Assembly (NCBI GenBank): GCA_963691705.1
Contig: OY829542.1
Coordinates: 22,058,579 to 22,122,578 of the forward strand
From: Viola odorata
Lineage: Eukaryota; Streptophyta; Magnoliopsida; Malpighiales; Violaceae
Reading direction: 5' to 3'
Length of the DNA stretch: 64,000 bases
Shown piece by piece: positions 11,613 through 21,972 of this stretch. Positions within the stretch are counted from its first letter, which is position 1, and every line of letters begins with the position of its first letter. A program made the translations under genes and the position numbers. The notes under the pieces are model-generated. The model did no database searches. It was given only the letters and a program-made list of their open reading frames with translations, and had not been told where the DNA came from.

Positions 11613-11915
11613 ATGAAGCGTATCGCAAAATTCCTGATAAGATCCAATAATCATTTCAACGAAAATATATTAGACCACGATTTAGAAGAATATAACAGAC
11701 AAGAATATCACATAGCAAAAATTGAACAACAATTGCAAAATTGGACCATACCTAAAGAACCAAAAAAGAAAATATATCAAATAGGATATTATGGTAATTC
11801 AAAAGAAAAAGCATTTACATTTTTTAACAAAAGAAATTCTCAGAATTCGGTGTCGTCGGAGGGGTCGGACGAGATTCTCGCTCATCGGAAACCTGATCAT
11901 GTGAATCGGCCATGA
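11613..11915 (+). CDS. Small plus-strand ORF, unknown, virus-like composition
   Basis: A 100-codon frame with an ATG, opposite in orientation to the neighbouring viral copy. Residues 1-75 are AT-rich, charged and helical, with the segment QNWTIPKEPKKKIYQIGYYG, and resemble the viral copy in codon use. The last 25 residues change in character and base composition, suggesting a junction near 11835. It could be an inverted piece of the same virus family or a fragment of something else; I cannot name it. The surrounding 11417-12147 has no other gene I can support, apart from a 35-codon frame at 12066-12173 of no recognisable type. Confidence 0.35.
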   Translation: MKRIAKFLIRSNNHFNENILDHDLEEYNRQEYHIAKIEQQLQNWTIPKEPKKKIYQIGYYGNSKEKAFTFFNKRNSQNSVSSEGSDEILAHRKPDHVNRP

Positions 11916-12147
11916 GAGGTGAAAATCAGTAGCAGCAGAAAAATATGAAGAAGATGAACAGGAAAAAGAAGAAGAACTCCCCATAAATAGATAAAGTGGT
12001 GAGACTCTTCAAATTATTCAAGTGACAGAAGGATAATTTAATGCATCTCGAGAAGATCAACCATAATGGCAAAATCAAAATTCTTTGATCACGCCTGTGA
12101 GGATTTCTCTATAATCAAGAAGTACAAAAAAACCGCCCAATCAGTTA

Positions 12148-12357
12148 TTACCAAAGAAGCGGCTCATGATTAGCACAGAACGGTTCGTTAGAACAACCAT
12201 CGCCACCTGGCAGATAAAGAAGAATAAATGCAGCAAAAATTTGACCAATAGCAGACTCGTTTTCAGTTGGGCTGACATAGCCCTCAACTGAGGCAAGGGC
12301 TAACGCCATAAAAAGAAGGAAAGAGATTGCAAGCCCAATACCGAAAAGAAGTTTCAT
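12148..12357 (-). CDS. Small hypothetical ORF with signal-peptide-like start
   Basis: A 69-codon frame starting 55 bases past the stop of the antisense ORF in Tat3. Residues 1-26 are strongly hydrophobic (MKLLFGIGLAISFLLFMALA) and end in a plausible signal-peptidase site, and a second hydrophobic patch covers residues 37-49. The frame overlaps an 18-bp copy of the sequence that abuts Tat 3' LTRs, so it may be a chance reading of non-coding element DNA. I do not recognise it. Confidence 0.2.
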   Translation of the reverse strand: MKLLFGIGLAISFLLFMALALASVEGYVSPTENESAIGQIFAAFILLYLPGGDGCSNEPFCANHEPLLW

Positions 12358-12412
12358 TACGGCCTAACGGCCTAGATATACGTCCGCATACATAATACAT
12401 ATAAAGGAAAAA

Positions 12413-12829
12413 CTAAAAAGAAGGCACATCGGTAAGCCTTAAAGCCTGAGACCCGACGTCGTTGTCGTCATCCACCAGCAGAGTGGGGATGTCCCTCAAG
12501 GCGTCCACCACAGAAGTCAGCTCCGAAGAGGTGCTTCTCATGCTCTTCAAGTGGCAGTTTAAAAGATCCTCCCTCTGCTGCAGCATGGCGATGGCTACCT
12601 CGATGCAACAGGCGGCAACAACCAACTTGGAGACATTCCCGATAGGATTGAAGTCCTCCATGGTAGCGGCCCCGATCCTGGCCTGAATGGGGGTCATCAT
12701 TCCCCGAAGTTCCAGCATGTCCTCACCAGTCTTTGTCAGCATGCTCTCCAGGAAGCTGACGTCACCCTCAGTGAGATTCTTGAGGGTTAAGGCTTTGGAA
12801 ATTAGAAATTTTTTAGTGAGATCATCGAT
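12413..12829 (-). pseudogene. Antisense ORF alpha of Tat3, start lost
   Basis: Reads antisense to the element. The protein aligns through most of its length with the ORF at 40172-40558 in Tat1: shared blocks are LTKKFLISKALTLKNLT versus VTKNFQLSKAHTLRNLT, and TMEDFNPIG versus TMEDFSPVE. It is helical with no domain I recognise. The codon aligned with the Tat1 start is ATC here (12827-12829). An upstream in-frame ATG at 12890-12892 sits inside the TATA-like sequence, so it is unlikely to be the true start. The last part is acidic (VDDDNDVGS) in both copies. The function is unknown; conservation in two separate insertions suggests it was once a real gene of this family. Confidence 0.55.
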
Positions 12830-12890
12830 GAGGAAATAGTAGATGAGAAGTAGAGGATGTGTGAAGAATCTGCACCGAAAAAAGGATCGC

Positions 12891-12898
12891 ATTTATAG
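12891..12898 (-). promoter_or_regulatory. TATA box of Tat3 antisense ORF alpha
   Basis: CTATAAAT on the minus strand, about 62-69 bases upstream of the position aligned with the start codon of the Tat1 homologue, which has its own TATA box at the same distance. Conservation of both sequence and spacing supports a real promoter. Confidence 0.5.
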
Positions 12899-12899
12899 A

Positions 12900-13634
12900 T
12901 CCAAAGTAATAGGTGCTCACAAAGGCGCGCGCTTCGAAAATTGAGCCGTCCCGTTATCCCGGAGCCGCCAGGGGGAAGGATTAACGCGGAACTCCTAATA
13001 AACGCCCGTGATACTCAAGTGGAGTACGAATTGAAACTCAAAAGAATGTAAGACTTCACAATTTGTTGGTGGCCTACAGCGTAAAACCGCGTCAATATTG
13101 CAGGTAGCTCCGAGCGGCGTAAAACCACACAAATTGTAGGTAGTTATGGCAAAAAATCATGTCGGAGTTACAAGCGGCGTACGACCAGGCCGGATCCAAC
13201 GAGCTTGGATGGAAAAGGCGACAGTAACGACCCCCCGATATTGGCGAGTGAATGCCTATGAGGGAGTAAGGGTAACTTACGTCTATCGTTGCATGATATT
13301 TTCACTAACAAAACCACATTTGAGAATGTACAGGAAAAACAAGACAATATCGCTTTCAGAATGATATTCGAAGCTCTAAAGGGATAACGCCGGAAGGCTC
13401 TACCATGACGATGTTAATCATATGAGTGCCCTCTCTGTGACCGATCGTTACCGCCGAAGATCGGTTCTCGTTATCCGCTTCGCTATCGCATATCCAGCGC
13501 AAAGGAACTGACGAAGGAATCGGAAAAACTCAGAGACTCACAAATCTAATGCGGCGCAAGAGGAGTAACGTTCCTCCAGATGCCAGGGAAGGAAGCCCTT
13601 GGTGAACACTCGGGCTCGTTTTCAGTTGGGCTTA
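12900..13634. other. Tat3 non-coding 3' region with GGCGTAAAACC-type repeats
   Basis: No gene. About 13066-13190 holds imperfect repeats built round GCGTAAAACC and AATTGTAGGTAG. The last 45 bases before the LTR are nearly identical to the corresponding stretch of Tat1 (39964-40010, other strand) and include CTCGTTTTCAGTTGGGCT at 13615-13632. Confidence 0.45.
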
Positions 13635-14164
13635 TGATAACAATTGATGAAACACCAAGGGTATATCTGTCTTCTCACCCCAAGTCAAAGCCAGGTCCCC
13701 GTGGACCTTGACTTGCGTCAACGCACTGGTTGCCGCCCGCGTTAGGCCGAGGAATCCTGGGATGGTCGACATCAGCGGCGGGGGGGGGGGGGGGGGGGGG
13801 GACCCACACGGCGTTGTCCTATCCCAGGCCGCCCCGACAACCTCTAACAGGCGATATCTCACCAGCGATACCTTATCAGGCTGACGCGTGCTGACGTCAT
13901 CCCGGGCGTTATCTCCCCGCGATAACGCCCCCTGGGGGTAACGACCTTCCTTGGCTATAAATACCACTCATTTCTAGATCAAAGGTATGAAAAAATTCTC
14001 TACCAAATTCTCTGCCAAATTGCACAGCCATACAAACTTAAGCATCGGAGTGTCTATGCCGGAGCCCCCCCTCCGGCGATTTGCAGGTACGACGGACTGC
14101 CGTAATAGTGATCCCAGGCAGCCGTAATCTCTACCCCGCTCCCACAGTAGATCAAATCTTATCA
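13635..14164 (+). repeat. Tat3 3' LTR (530 bp)
   Basis: Begins TGATAAC and ends TTATCA, as do the other Tat LTRs here. It contains a run of 22 G (13780-13801), TGACGTCA, a TATA box (CTATAAATACC, 13954-13964) and the block ATCGGAGTGTCTATGCCGGA. Orientation is plus. Confidence 0.8.
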
Positions 14165-14389
14165 GATAGTGCTTACCCGCTCCATACCCGCCCAATTGCC
14201 ATCTCTAGCGACATGTACTGTTTTTTAGTTTTGGTTCATGTATGTTTTCCGCCACACAAAAATAGATGGGCTATTTACTTAGACTTTACATTTTTAGTTA
14301 TTAATTTCATTCAATTAAAATTATTAAATTATATTATGTAATATTAATATTATTTTTTTGTCTTAAATTCTTAATTAAGGTATGGACAA

Positions 14390-16415
14390 GTATCTTCTCA
14401 AATGAAATTTCTCATTTGATGATGCAGAAAGTAGTTCAAAGAGATATGGTATAAAGATTATGGTAATTGGTTTGAATATAGCATCAAAATATGTTGTATT
14501 TTGTTTATGTTGCTATCTTTTTAGCCCAGGTATGGGTAAGCAGACAAGTGGTGATTCATTTGTTCGTGAGAATTTTACATATTGGAATAAGAAAAAGAGA
14601 CTAGATGATCATGTGGGATGTTCAAATAGAGCTCACAATAAAGATTAGCGGAGTTGTGAGGCTTTAATGAATGAAGCTCAACACATTAAAGTTTCTATGA
14701 TTAGACAGTCTACTCAAGGACGACTCAATTATCAAATTTGCTTGACTACTTCACTTGATTGCCTCCAATTTCTGTTACAGTAAGGGTTACCCTTTTGAGG
14801 CCATGATGAGTCTAAAGATTCTAAAAATTAAGGTAATTTTCATGATCTTTTAAAGTTTTTAGCATAACATGATGATTCAATTAATAACATCATTTTAGAA
14901 AATGCTTCAAGTAATCTTAAGTTAACAGCACATGACATTCAAAATGACATCATCAATGCTTGTGCAAGGAAACTACAAAATCCATTATTGATGATTTAGG
15001 AAATGAACTATTTGTACTTTTGGTTGATGAATCTTGTGATGTTTCGATGAAAGAATAAATGATTGTTGTTTTGCAATATGTTGATAAAAAATGGTTGTGT
15101 CATAAATGATTTTTTAATACATGTATCAGACACAACTACTATAACACTTAAAATAGCAATTGAAGCATTATTTTCTAGACATGGATTGAGTATCTCAAGA
15201 TTACGAGGGTAATGATATGATGGTGCTAGTAATATGAGAGGTAAATTTAATGAGTTAAACAATTTAATCATAAGAGAGAATGAGACTGCATTTTATGTTC
15301 ATTATTTTGCACATCAACTTCAACTAACACTAATTGCAGTAACAAAAAATCACATAAATATTGCATCTTTTTAAAATATGATGGCTCAATTGTTAAATGT
15401 TGTTGGAGCTTCATGTAAGCGTCATAATATTCTTAGAGAAAGTCAAGCTAATAAAGTTTCTGAAGCTATACAAAATGGTGAACTTTTAAGTGGTCGGGAA
15501 CTAAATCAAGAAACTAATGTTAATTGCCGGTGATACCCGATGGGATTCACATTATGCTTCACTTCTTAATTTGATCATTATGTTTAGATTTGTGATTGAA
15601 GTACTGGAAAACATAGTTGAAGATGGTTTGAATTCTGAATAAAGAGCTGAAGCTTCTATGTTGTTGGATGTCATACTGTCTTTTGATTTTTTATTTAGTT
15701 TACATTTAATGAAAAGTGTATTAGGAATCACAAATGAGTTGTTTAAGTTTGCAAAGAAAGGATCAAGATATAGTCAATGCTATGACTTTGGTTAGAGTTT
15801 CTAAAGAGCACCTACAATGATGATGGATAATGGATGGAATGATTTATTCAATAAAATTTCTTTATTTTCTGATAAATATAAGATTATTGTACCAACGATG
15901 GAAGATATGTTTATAATCAGAGGACGATCACGATGCAAAACTCACAAGGTTTGTGACTTGCACCATTATCAAGTTGATTTATTTTATGCTGTTATAGATT
16001 TGCAATTGCATGAACTTAACAATCGTTTCACTGAGATGAATTCCGAGTTACTTCTTTGTGTTGCATGTTTAAGCCCATGTGATTCATTTGTCTCTTTCAA
16101 TAAGGTAAAGTTAATTCGTTATGCTCAATTTTCAAATGAGTACTCACTAGTATAGTTAATAAAACTTGAAAATCAACTTGAGATTTATATTATTGATTTG
16201 CATTCTGATAATAATTTTTCAAAAATGAAGGAGATTGATGCTCTAGCTAGAGAATTAGTTGAGACAAGTAAACATATTGTTTATCCTCTTGTATTCTCTC
16301 TTATAAAACTAGCATTAATTTTACTTGTTGCTACAACAAGTGTAGAAAGAGCATTCTCTGCAATGAGTATTGTGAAGACTCGATTACAAAAATCGAATGA
16401 GATTGTTTGTTAAAT
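14390..16415 (+). pseudogene. hAT transposase (ZMYM1/TTF-type), decayed
   Basis: Three parts of a hAT-like transposase are readable in order. A TTF-type zinc-finger region lies at about 14460-14760 (DSFVRENFTYWNKKKRLDDH, then HVGCSNRAHN). The central catalytic domain at about 15000-15520 includes NMRGKFNEL and YVHYFAHQLQLTLIAV. A C-terminal hAT dimerisation segment lies at 16198-16413 (ATTSVERAFSAMSIVKTRL). Many stops and frameshifts intervene. A block like TTGGCTCCGCCATTG at 16679-16693 resembles the 3' terminal inverted repeat of this type, giving a possible right end. The left terminal repeat is not seen. The open frame at 15817-16155 is part of the same gene. Confidence 0.75.
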
Positions 16416-16424
16416 GATTGTTTG

Positions 16425-17146
16425 ATTATATACGTTGAGAAAGATGTGTTTAATCTGAAGATAATGAAGTTATCATGCAACGGTTTTAAAATATGAAAAC
16501 GCAACGTGGACAATTGTGATAGTAATGACTTGTATTTTTTTCTTCGATCATCAGATAATGACTTGTAATAAATTCATAGTTTTTAAGATTTTATAATAAT
16601 TACTGCAATAGCTTTTAAATTTTATTTATTTATTTATAACACACACTACTTAATTTTGCACCGTCTGGAAATTTTTCTTTGGCTCCGCCATTGCTCTCAG
16701 CCCCTTTCAGTCTAATCTTGTTTGAGCACTATTGGACCCGAAAGGAGTGGCTCTCCCATTGTTGTTTGGTACATTATTAAAACTCAAACTCAACACATTG
16801 ATTAATAGTAGACAAGTCATTTCCCACTTGACTGGTTGAAATAACAAATATAATCATATACTTATGTTTTATTTTTTAATAAGTACAATAATAGTACGAT
16901 TGTTTGCTACTTTGTTTTTTTCACACTGAAACTATAAAAACCATTAAGATAGACTTATTTTATGCTCATATTTTCAAATTATATTTAAAAATATATTTTA
17001 CATAAATATCATTTTTTGTTTGCTAATCACATAAAATTTGTTTAATAATTAATTTAAATTATATTTAATTATTTTATTCATTTTATGTTTGTAGTTTGAA
17101 TTAATATTTTTATAAGAAAAAATAATAAAATCACCTTGCGTTTGTA
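16425..17146. other. hAT 3' flank and AT-rich DNA
   Basis: No gene. It includes the probable hAT right end near 16693, followed by AT-rich unique-looking sequence. Confidence 0.4.
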
Positions 17147-17500
17147 TATAATATCCTAATCATACCCCATATTTGTCAATTTTTCTAAAGCACACCATAA
17201 TTTCAAAATTGCTTTAAGACTTATTTGGTTACTCCTTAAAAGGCCTAAGCAATTGTGGACGTAGAAATTTTAAAAAAACATTATGTAAATTTTTTTTATC
17301 TGTCTTTTAACACGTCAAATGATGTGAAAATATCAACAAAAAAAATCAAATTCAACATCAAAACAATATCGCCACTTAAAGAGTGGTCAAACAGGTTTTA
17401 AGGTAATTTTAAAATTATGGCATGATTTCGTAAAATTAGCAAACGTGGGGTTCAAATTTAACATCAATAAAATATGGGTTGTGATTTAGATATTGGATAT
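17147..17500. mobile_element. MITE-like element with long inverted repeats
   Basis: The left arm (about 17150-17217) and right arm (about 17397-17494) are inverted copies: CCATAATTTCAAAATTGC on the left pairs with GGTAATTTTAAAATTATGG on the right, and AATATCCTAATCATACCCC pairs with ATGGGTTGTGATTTAGATATT. The right arm has an extra 20 bp or so. The total length of about 350 bp and the lack of coding capacity fit a MITE. Superfamily is not clear and no target duplication was defined. Confidence 0.55.
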
Positions 17501-18549
17501 AAACGTGGGGAGTGGTTTTACTATTTTTCCATATTTTTATATAAAAAATCTTACTATCTGTATGCACTTAAATTCTTTATAAAAACTTGTAATGTTTAAT
17601 ACCTTAGTTATTTTGCAATTTAAGAACATTATAGCATGTATTTTAACCAAACATTTTAACTATTCTTACAAACAATAATATACCCAATCGCACCACAACA
17701 CAATAATGGTCTAATGATATTCTTGGTCCCTATGCTATTAAATTTTATTTAATTTGGTCTTTATGGTCTAACCGTAACTAATTTAGTTCCTAGGGTGCAA
17801 TACTTTTGTTAATTTGGTCCCTAAGCAACCTGCAACCTGCTAGAAGGGATGACGTGTCGATATCTGCTAACATGGCATGATAGGTGTATTACGTGAATTT
17901 TTTTTTTTAAAATAAAAAAATCTCAAACTTTACAAAAGGGAAAAAATCTAGAATTTTTTTAAAAAATAATTAAAAAAATTAACAAATAATAACAAATTTA
18001 AAAATACAAAAAAAAATTTAAACTTAAAATAAAACAGAAAAATTCTAGAATTTTTGAAAAATAAAACCAAATTAAATTGAACAAAAGAGATATTTTTTAG
18101 AATGATAAAAGTATCATATGTCAGGATAAACCACTACATTTGTAATTGAATCAAATAAATTATTGTATTTATCCACTCGATCTACATTAGTGATATCTTT
18201 TTTTAAAAGCTATACCACATTTAGAAACAACAAAAAACTATGCTTACATGATTTTTTTTTATAAAAAAAAAGTGACAGTAAAAAAAGTCATTCTACACAC
18301 TCATTTTGCAACTCAAAAATAGAAAATAAGACCAAATTATCCAAAAATAAAAAAATCGAGCGGGATCAAAAAATATTGAGCAAGATCAAAATAGTAAACC
18401 ACAATATTTTTCCACTCATCTTTATTTATTTGTTTGATTTAGTTGTCATGTCAATTTTTTTAATTTTTAAATTTAATTTCTAAGTCAGCACGACCTTATG
18501 CTATAGTTTATTTAAATAAAATAATAATATGGCCTAATTAGGAAGGGAC
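17501..18549. other. AT-rich non-coding DNA
   Basis: No gene. A stretch at about 17700-17860 repeats the phrase TTGGTCCCTA / TTTAGTTCCTA in degenerate form, as in several plant non-autonomous repeats. The rest is A/T homopolymer-rich with nothing recognisable. Confidence 0.4.
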
Positions 18550-18968
18550 AATGCTAAAATAGAAACAATAGTAGGGTTTGGTGGAAAACTTTTTCACGCT
18601 TTTCTCATTGATATAACATAGTATATGTACAACATGGAGGAAAATTCCGTAAAATATGGTATACAATAATATACTATTAATTAGCAATATACTAATTACC
18701 ATATATACATATCCAATACCCCCCTCAAGTCGGTGCATGAAGATTCCGAATGTCGGACTTGCGAAGAAAGACATCAAACTGTAATTTGCCCAATGCCTTA
18801 GTAAAGATGTCGGCTAATTGCGCATGAGAGGGAATGAACCATGTGCAAATGGTCCCATTAGCGATTAAATCGCAGACAGAATGACAATCCACCTCAATGA
18901 GTTTCGTCCGTTCGTGAAAGACATTATTCTTAGCAATATGCAACGCAACTTGACTATCACAGTAAAGG
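18550..18968 (-). mobile_element. Ty1/copia 3' end: RNase H tail, PPT and LTR
   Basis: The minus strand from 18968 reads [14 protein letters not shown], then [12 protein letters not shown] and [12 protein letters not shown], the C-terminal half of copia RNase H. The frame ends at about 18725, followed at once by a polypurine tract (GAGGGGGG, 18719-18726) and LTR-like sequence running to about 18550. The upstream half of the same RNase H is found at 32884-33220, so the element was split by the insertion of X. Confidence 0.75.
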
Positions 18969-20241
18969 TGATATGATCCGACCCAAGGTGAGTAGATCGA
19001 ATGATAGAAAATGATTGGAGAATCTAGCTCTAAATTTAACGACTCACAAACACATGAAAAATAGCAGGAAATATGGATGAACAGAGGAAGATACGCAACG
19101 GAAAGAATTAGAAACAAATACCCGTATTGAAGGGCAGAAAAGATAAGAGATGATGGTTGGAACAACGATCGATTGAACACTTGAGATATGCTTGTTGAAT
19201 CCTTGAACATATTGGCAGAATGCTCTCTTACTCAACAAACACAGACCGTCCACTCAATGGACACTCAAACACTCACTCAATCACTCACAAACAGGATGTA
19301 ACAACGGATTACACAAAGGAGGTATTTTATCAAGATTTCACCAAGGGCCAAGGGTTTGAGACTCGGATCTATGGATGATAAAATGATGATGGATTTACGT
19401 TTTATCCTTGTGAGGTATCAAAGCACAATCAAGCTTAGAATCCCACAAGCGTTGAGCTTCGGACGAATAAGGAAGGAGTATTCTCAACTTAACAAATATT
19501 CATCAATCAAAATCTATCCCCAAATGTACATGTAATGAGCTACATATACTAAGTTACAAGAATATGGAGGTATAAGAAAAGTTTGCCCCTTCTATTAAGT
19601 ACAAGAATTAAAAGTCTAATCTGTCTTAAGATTAACGGTATGCTTCTAAGGCATTAACGACCTACAGTTAATCTCGGTGAAACATATAGCTTCCTGATAG
19701 TATGCTCATACATGGAAAGCTTGGCCATGTGGGTGGCCGAAAACAACTGATGTACTGATGGGTGTCTCTTCCTGATATTGCAAGCCCGTTAGGTATGCGT
19801 GCTCGATGGGTATGCGCCCGGTAGGTACTTGCTGCCAGTAGGTGCGCTCCCTTAGGCAAGGGGAAAGTTACTGGCATGGGGAATGTTACCGGCGCACCCG
19901 ATAGGTGTGAGCCCTTGGGCCTTGAATCCATTCCTTCACTTCCTTGCTTGGCCATCTTGGTCTTTGCTTGCTTTCTGCTTGTGTACCCACGCTCGTGTGC
20001 TCTTGGCTTCAAGGCTACCTTATGTGGATGGTTGTCGGCTCTGATATCTCCACTGAAGGTTACCAGTAGGTGGCCATTTCCGGTAGCTTGAAATCTAGGC
20101 CACGCAGGTAGCCTGGAGTTTGGATGATTATCGGGATGTTTCCCGATAGGCTTATGATTGGCGCGACCCTGGTTGCTTGTGATCGATCCTTGTGGCACTG
20201 TTTCATGCTCTTGGATGTCAAAGGGTTCCATAATCATATCA
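18969..20241 (-). repeat. Element X 3' LTR (1273 bp)
   Basis: Direct copy of 31493-32883 with indels. As in the CRM element nearby, the polyprotein reading frame runs from the internal region into this LTR (DSRTNPFEGKGDD onward). Confidence 0.8.
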
Positions 20242-20970
20242 TCACCTTTCCCTTCGAAAGGATTCGTCCTCGAATCCATAGCTTTAAATCCTTCATTCCC
20301 TACCACAAAACTATTTAAGTTAGTAACATGAAACGAATGATTTGTATATTTATACTCCAGAGGTAAATATACATTAAACACATTGGAATTAATCCAATGG
20401 AGTATATGCCAACATTTGCTGTGTTTGGGAACCAATTGGACGTCTAATTCAATGCCTTCTTTAGTTAGAATTGTGCATATGGGCTCACGGCTCGTGCACA
20501 CTTGCTCTTGTGGTTCTTGCACCATGGCAGTCCTCGCCTTCTCACCTATATACTTAAGGACACTTGAAAACAAAGGTGAGAATACAAAAGTAATCAAATG
20601 TCCATGCTTACGAATAATTTTGCTAAATACAATAAATAATTTCCTAATAACCCCATTAATTTTACAATCATCTAAAGTATATCCTAACATACTAGGTACT
20701 GTCCTAGTAATTATAGAAAAATCATTTTTTTTACTATCATTTACCAAACAATTTTGACTTCTAATCAAATTCCAGAAGAAAGAGTTATAATTGATGAGGT
20801 GCAACAATGCTTCTTTTTCACATGCTAAAAATTTAACTTGTAAATTTGCATCATGTGAATAAGAATCATGAGGTGATGCAAGCACTAACTTTTTGGCATT
20901 TTGAGAGGGGAGAGGCGCATACGTTTGTGCACACCATTGTTGAGCGATCACGCATCCAACGCCTCCTAGG
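20242..20970 (-). pseudogene. Element X: integrase tail and unrecognised segment
   Basis: Minus strand, upstream of the polypurine tract (within 20244-20256). The 3' part reads HWINSNVFNVYLPLEYKYTN, FHVTNLNSF and DSRTNPFEGKGDD. It aligns with the end of the CRM pol at 27500-27670 (INNNAYKLALPSEYG, FNVADLSFYD, DSRTNPSEGGGDD). Upstream, residues encoded by about 20500-20970 match nothing I know. They replace the expected RT-RNase H-integrase core, so X is either a deletion derivative or has captured foreign sequence. The frame is open over most of this stretch, which is notable for such an old element. The CRM insertion cuts it at 20970. Confidence 0.55.
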
Positions 20971-20975
20971 ATTGA

Positions 20976-21957
20976 TGATGCTATCCCACGCATCTCTACT
21001 GTTCCTTTGCCACCTTCAGGCCTAGTGACTAGAGCACGAGCCAAAAATCTTCAAGATCAGTTGTCTATACTCCTTCACACAGAGCTGAAGCGCGAGGATG
21101 CAATGGAGGGAGCAGCATTGCGAGAGAGAGTCCCGCGCATGGTTAATCTCCTTACCATCACGCCAAGTGACGGTGATCCTGCCGGTAGCCGGATCTTCAC
21201 CGGACTTTTGGATCGACGTGATAAGGGGGATATCATCCCGGCGTAATTACGCCACAAACAGAAGGACGCGAGCCGGCAGCCTCGATGCCGGCGTAATTAC
21301 GTCAGCCCCATGACGTAATTACGTCCCAAACAGAAGGGGCAAACAAGGTCCGCTTCGCTCCCGACGTAATTACGTCGCCTTCCTGATGTAATTACGTCCG
21401 TGCTGCCCAGTTTTGCGCCAAAGTAAAAGAAACCTTTGACTTTCTTTTATTTGGCTGACTTTTATATTTATGGATTTATTTGGGTATTTAATTAATTATT
21501 ATTTTTAATTAGTTTAAATAGCTAATTAGAAGTAATTTAAGGAAGGGACTTTAAAATACTTAGGGTTTTGTTATAAAGACTATATGAGGAGTATTTTCTC
21601 CTTCTAGCCGACTTGGCTTAATTTTGATAATCAGAACAATTGTTTCTTGCAACTTATGCCCATTGTTCATCCGTGAGCACTTGTTCCTTCTTGAGTCTTG
21701 CAATTCTCGAGTCTGTTTCAAGTAAAACCCGAATATTACATCATTGTGTCGTTTGCCTTAGATTGATTCTCATACCGGAGTCTAGATTTAAGGATTCTAC
21801 TCAAGATCCTCGATTGCTTGGTTTAGATTGCTTAACGCCTGGCTATTAGGAGATTTAAACATCAAGAGAGTCATATTATTTCCGCAGATTGAAATCCAGT
21901 CTTGAACAAAGATCAAAAGGTACGTGCTACGCATCCTACACAACTAGGATCGTATCA
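20976..21957 (+). repeat. CRM 5' LTR (982 bp)
   Basis: Begins TGATGCTATCC and ends GGATCGTATCA. The first 270 bases are the homologue of the polyprotein tail encoded in the 3' LTR. Five palindromes of the type GACGTAATTACGTC lie at about 21250-21400, and a TATA-like TTATAAAGAC at about 21571. Confidence 0.9.
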
Positions 21958-21958
21958 G

Positions 21959-21972
21959 TTGGTAGCGGAGCT
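21959..21972 (+). other. CRM primer-binding site
   Basis: TTGGTAGCGGAGCT starts one base after the LTR end. It resembles, imperfectly, the initiator-tRNA-Met site TGGTATCAGAGC. From here to the gag start at 22741 is an untranslated leader with no gene. Confidence 0.5.

Larger units (their letters stand above)
12148..14164 (+). mobile_element. Tat3: 3' end of a Tat-lineage gypsy element
   Basis: The 3' LTR (13635-14164) matches the Tat1 and Tat2 LTRs in its termini, its poly-G tract and its block beginning ATCGGAGTGTC. Upstream, an antisense ORF homologous to one in Tat1 lies in the position expected between pol and the 3' LTR. No gag or pol is present, and no matching 5' LTR is seen to the left, so the element is truncated. 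The left limit is a guess. The sequence just after the LTR (GATAG) is not followed by a primer-binding site, which confirms that this is the 3' LTR. Confidence 0.65.

Noticed and set aside
17501..18549. Possible host promoter or gene fragment between the MITE and the copia LTR.
   Set aside because: Only A/T-rich sequence and repeat-like phrases are present; no coding or splice signals.
19668..21044. A long minus-strand frame of 458 codons that could be taken for a host gene.
   Set aside because: It runs across the CRM LTR border, element X internal sequence and the X LTR, so it is a chance chimera of transposon parts.
20976..21957. At first read as the 3' end of a separate, tandem CRM copy because it encodes a pol tail.
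   Set aside because: The ATTGA duplication at 20971-20975 and 28654-28658, and the polypurine tract just before 27673, show that the pol tail is part of the LTR itself, so this is simply the 5' LTR.
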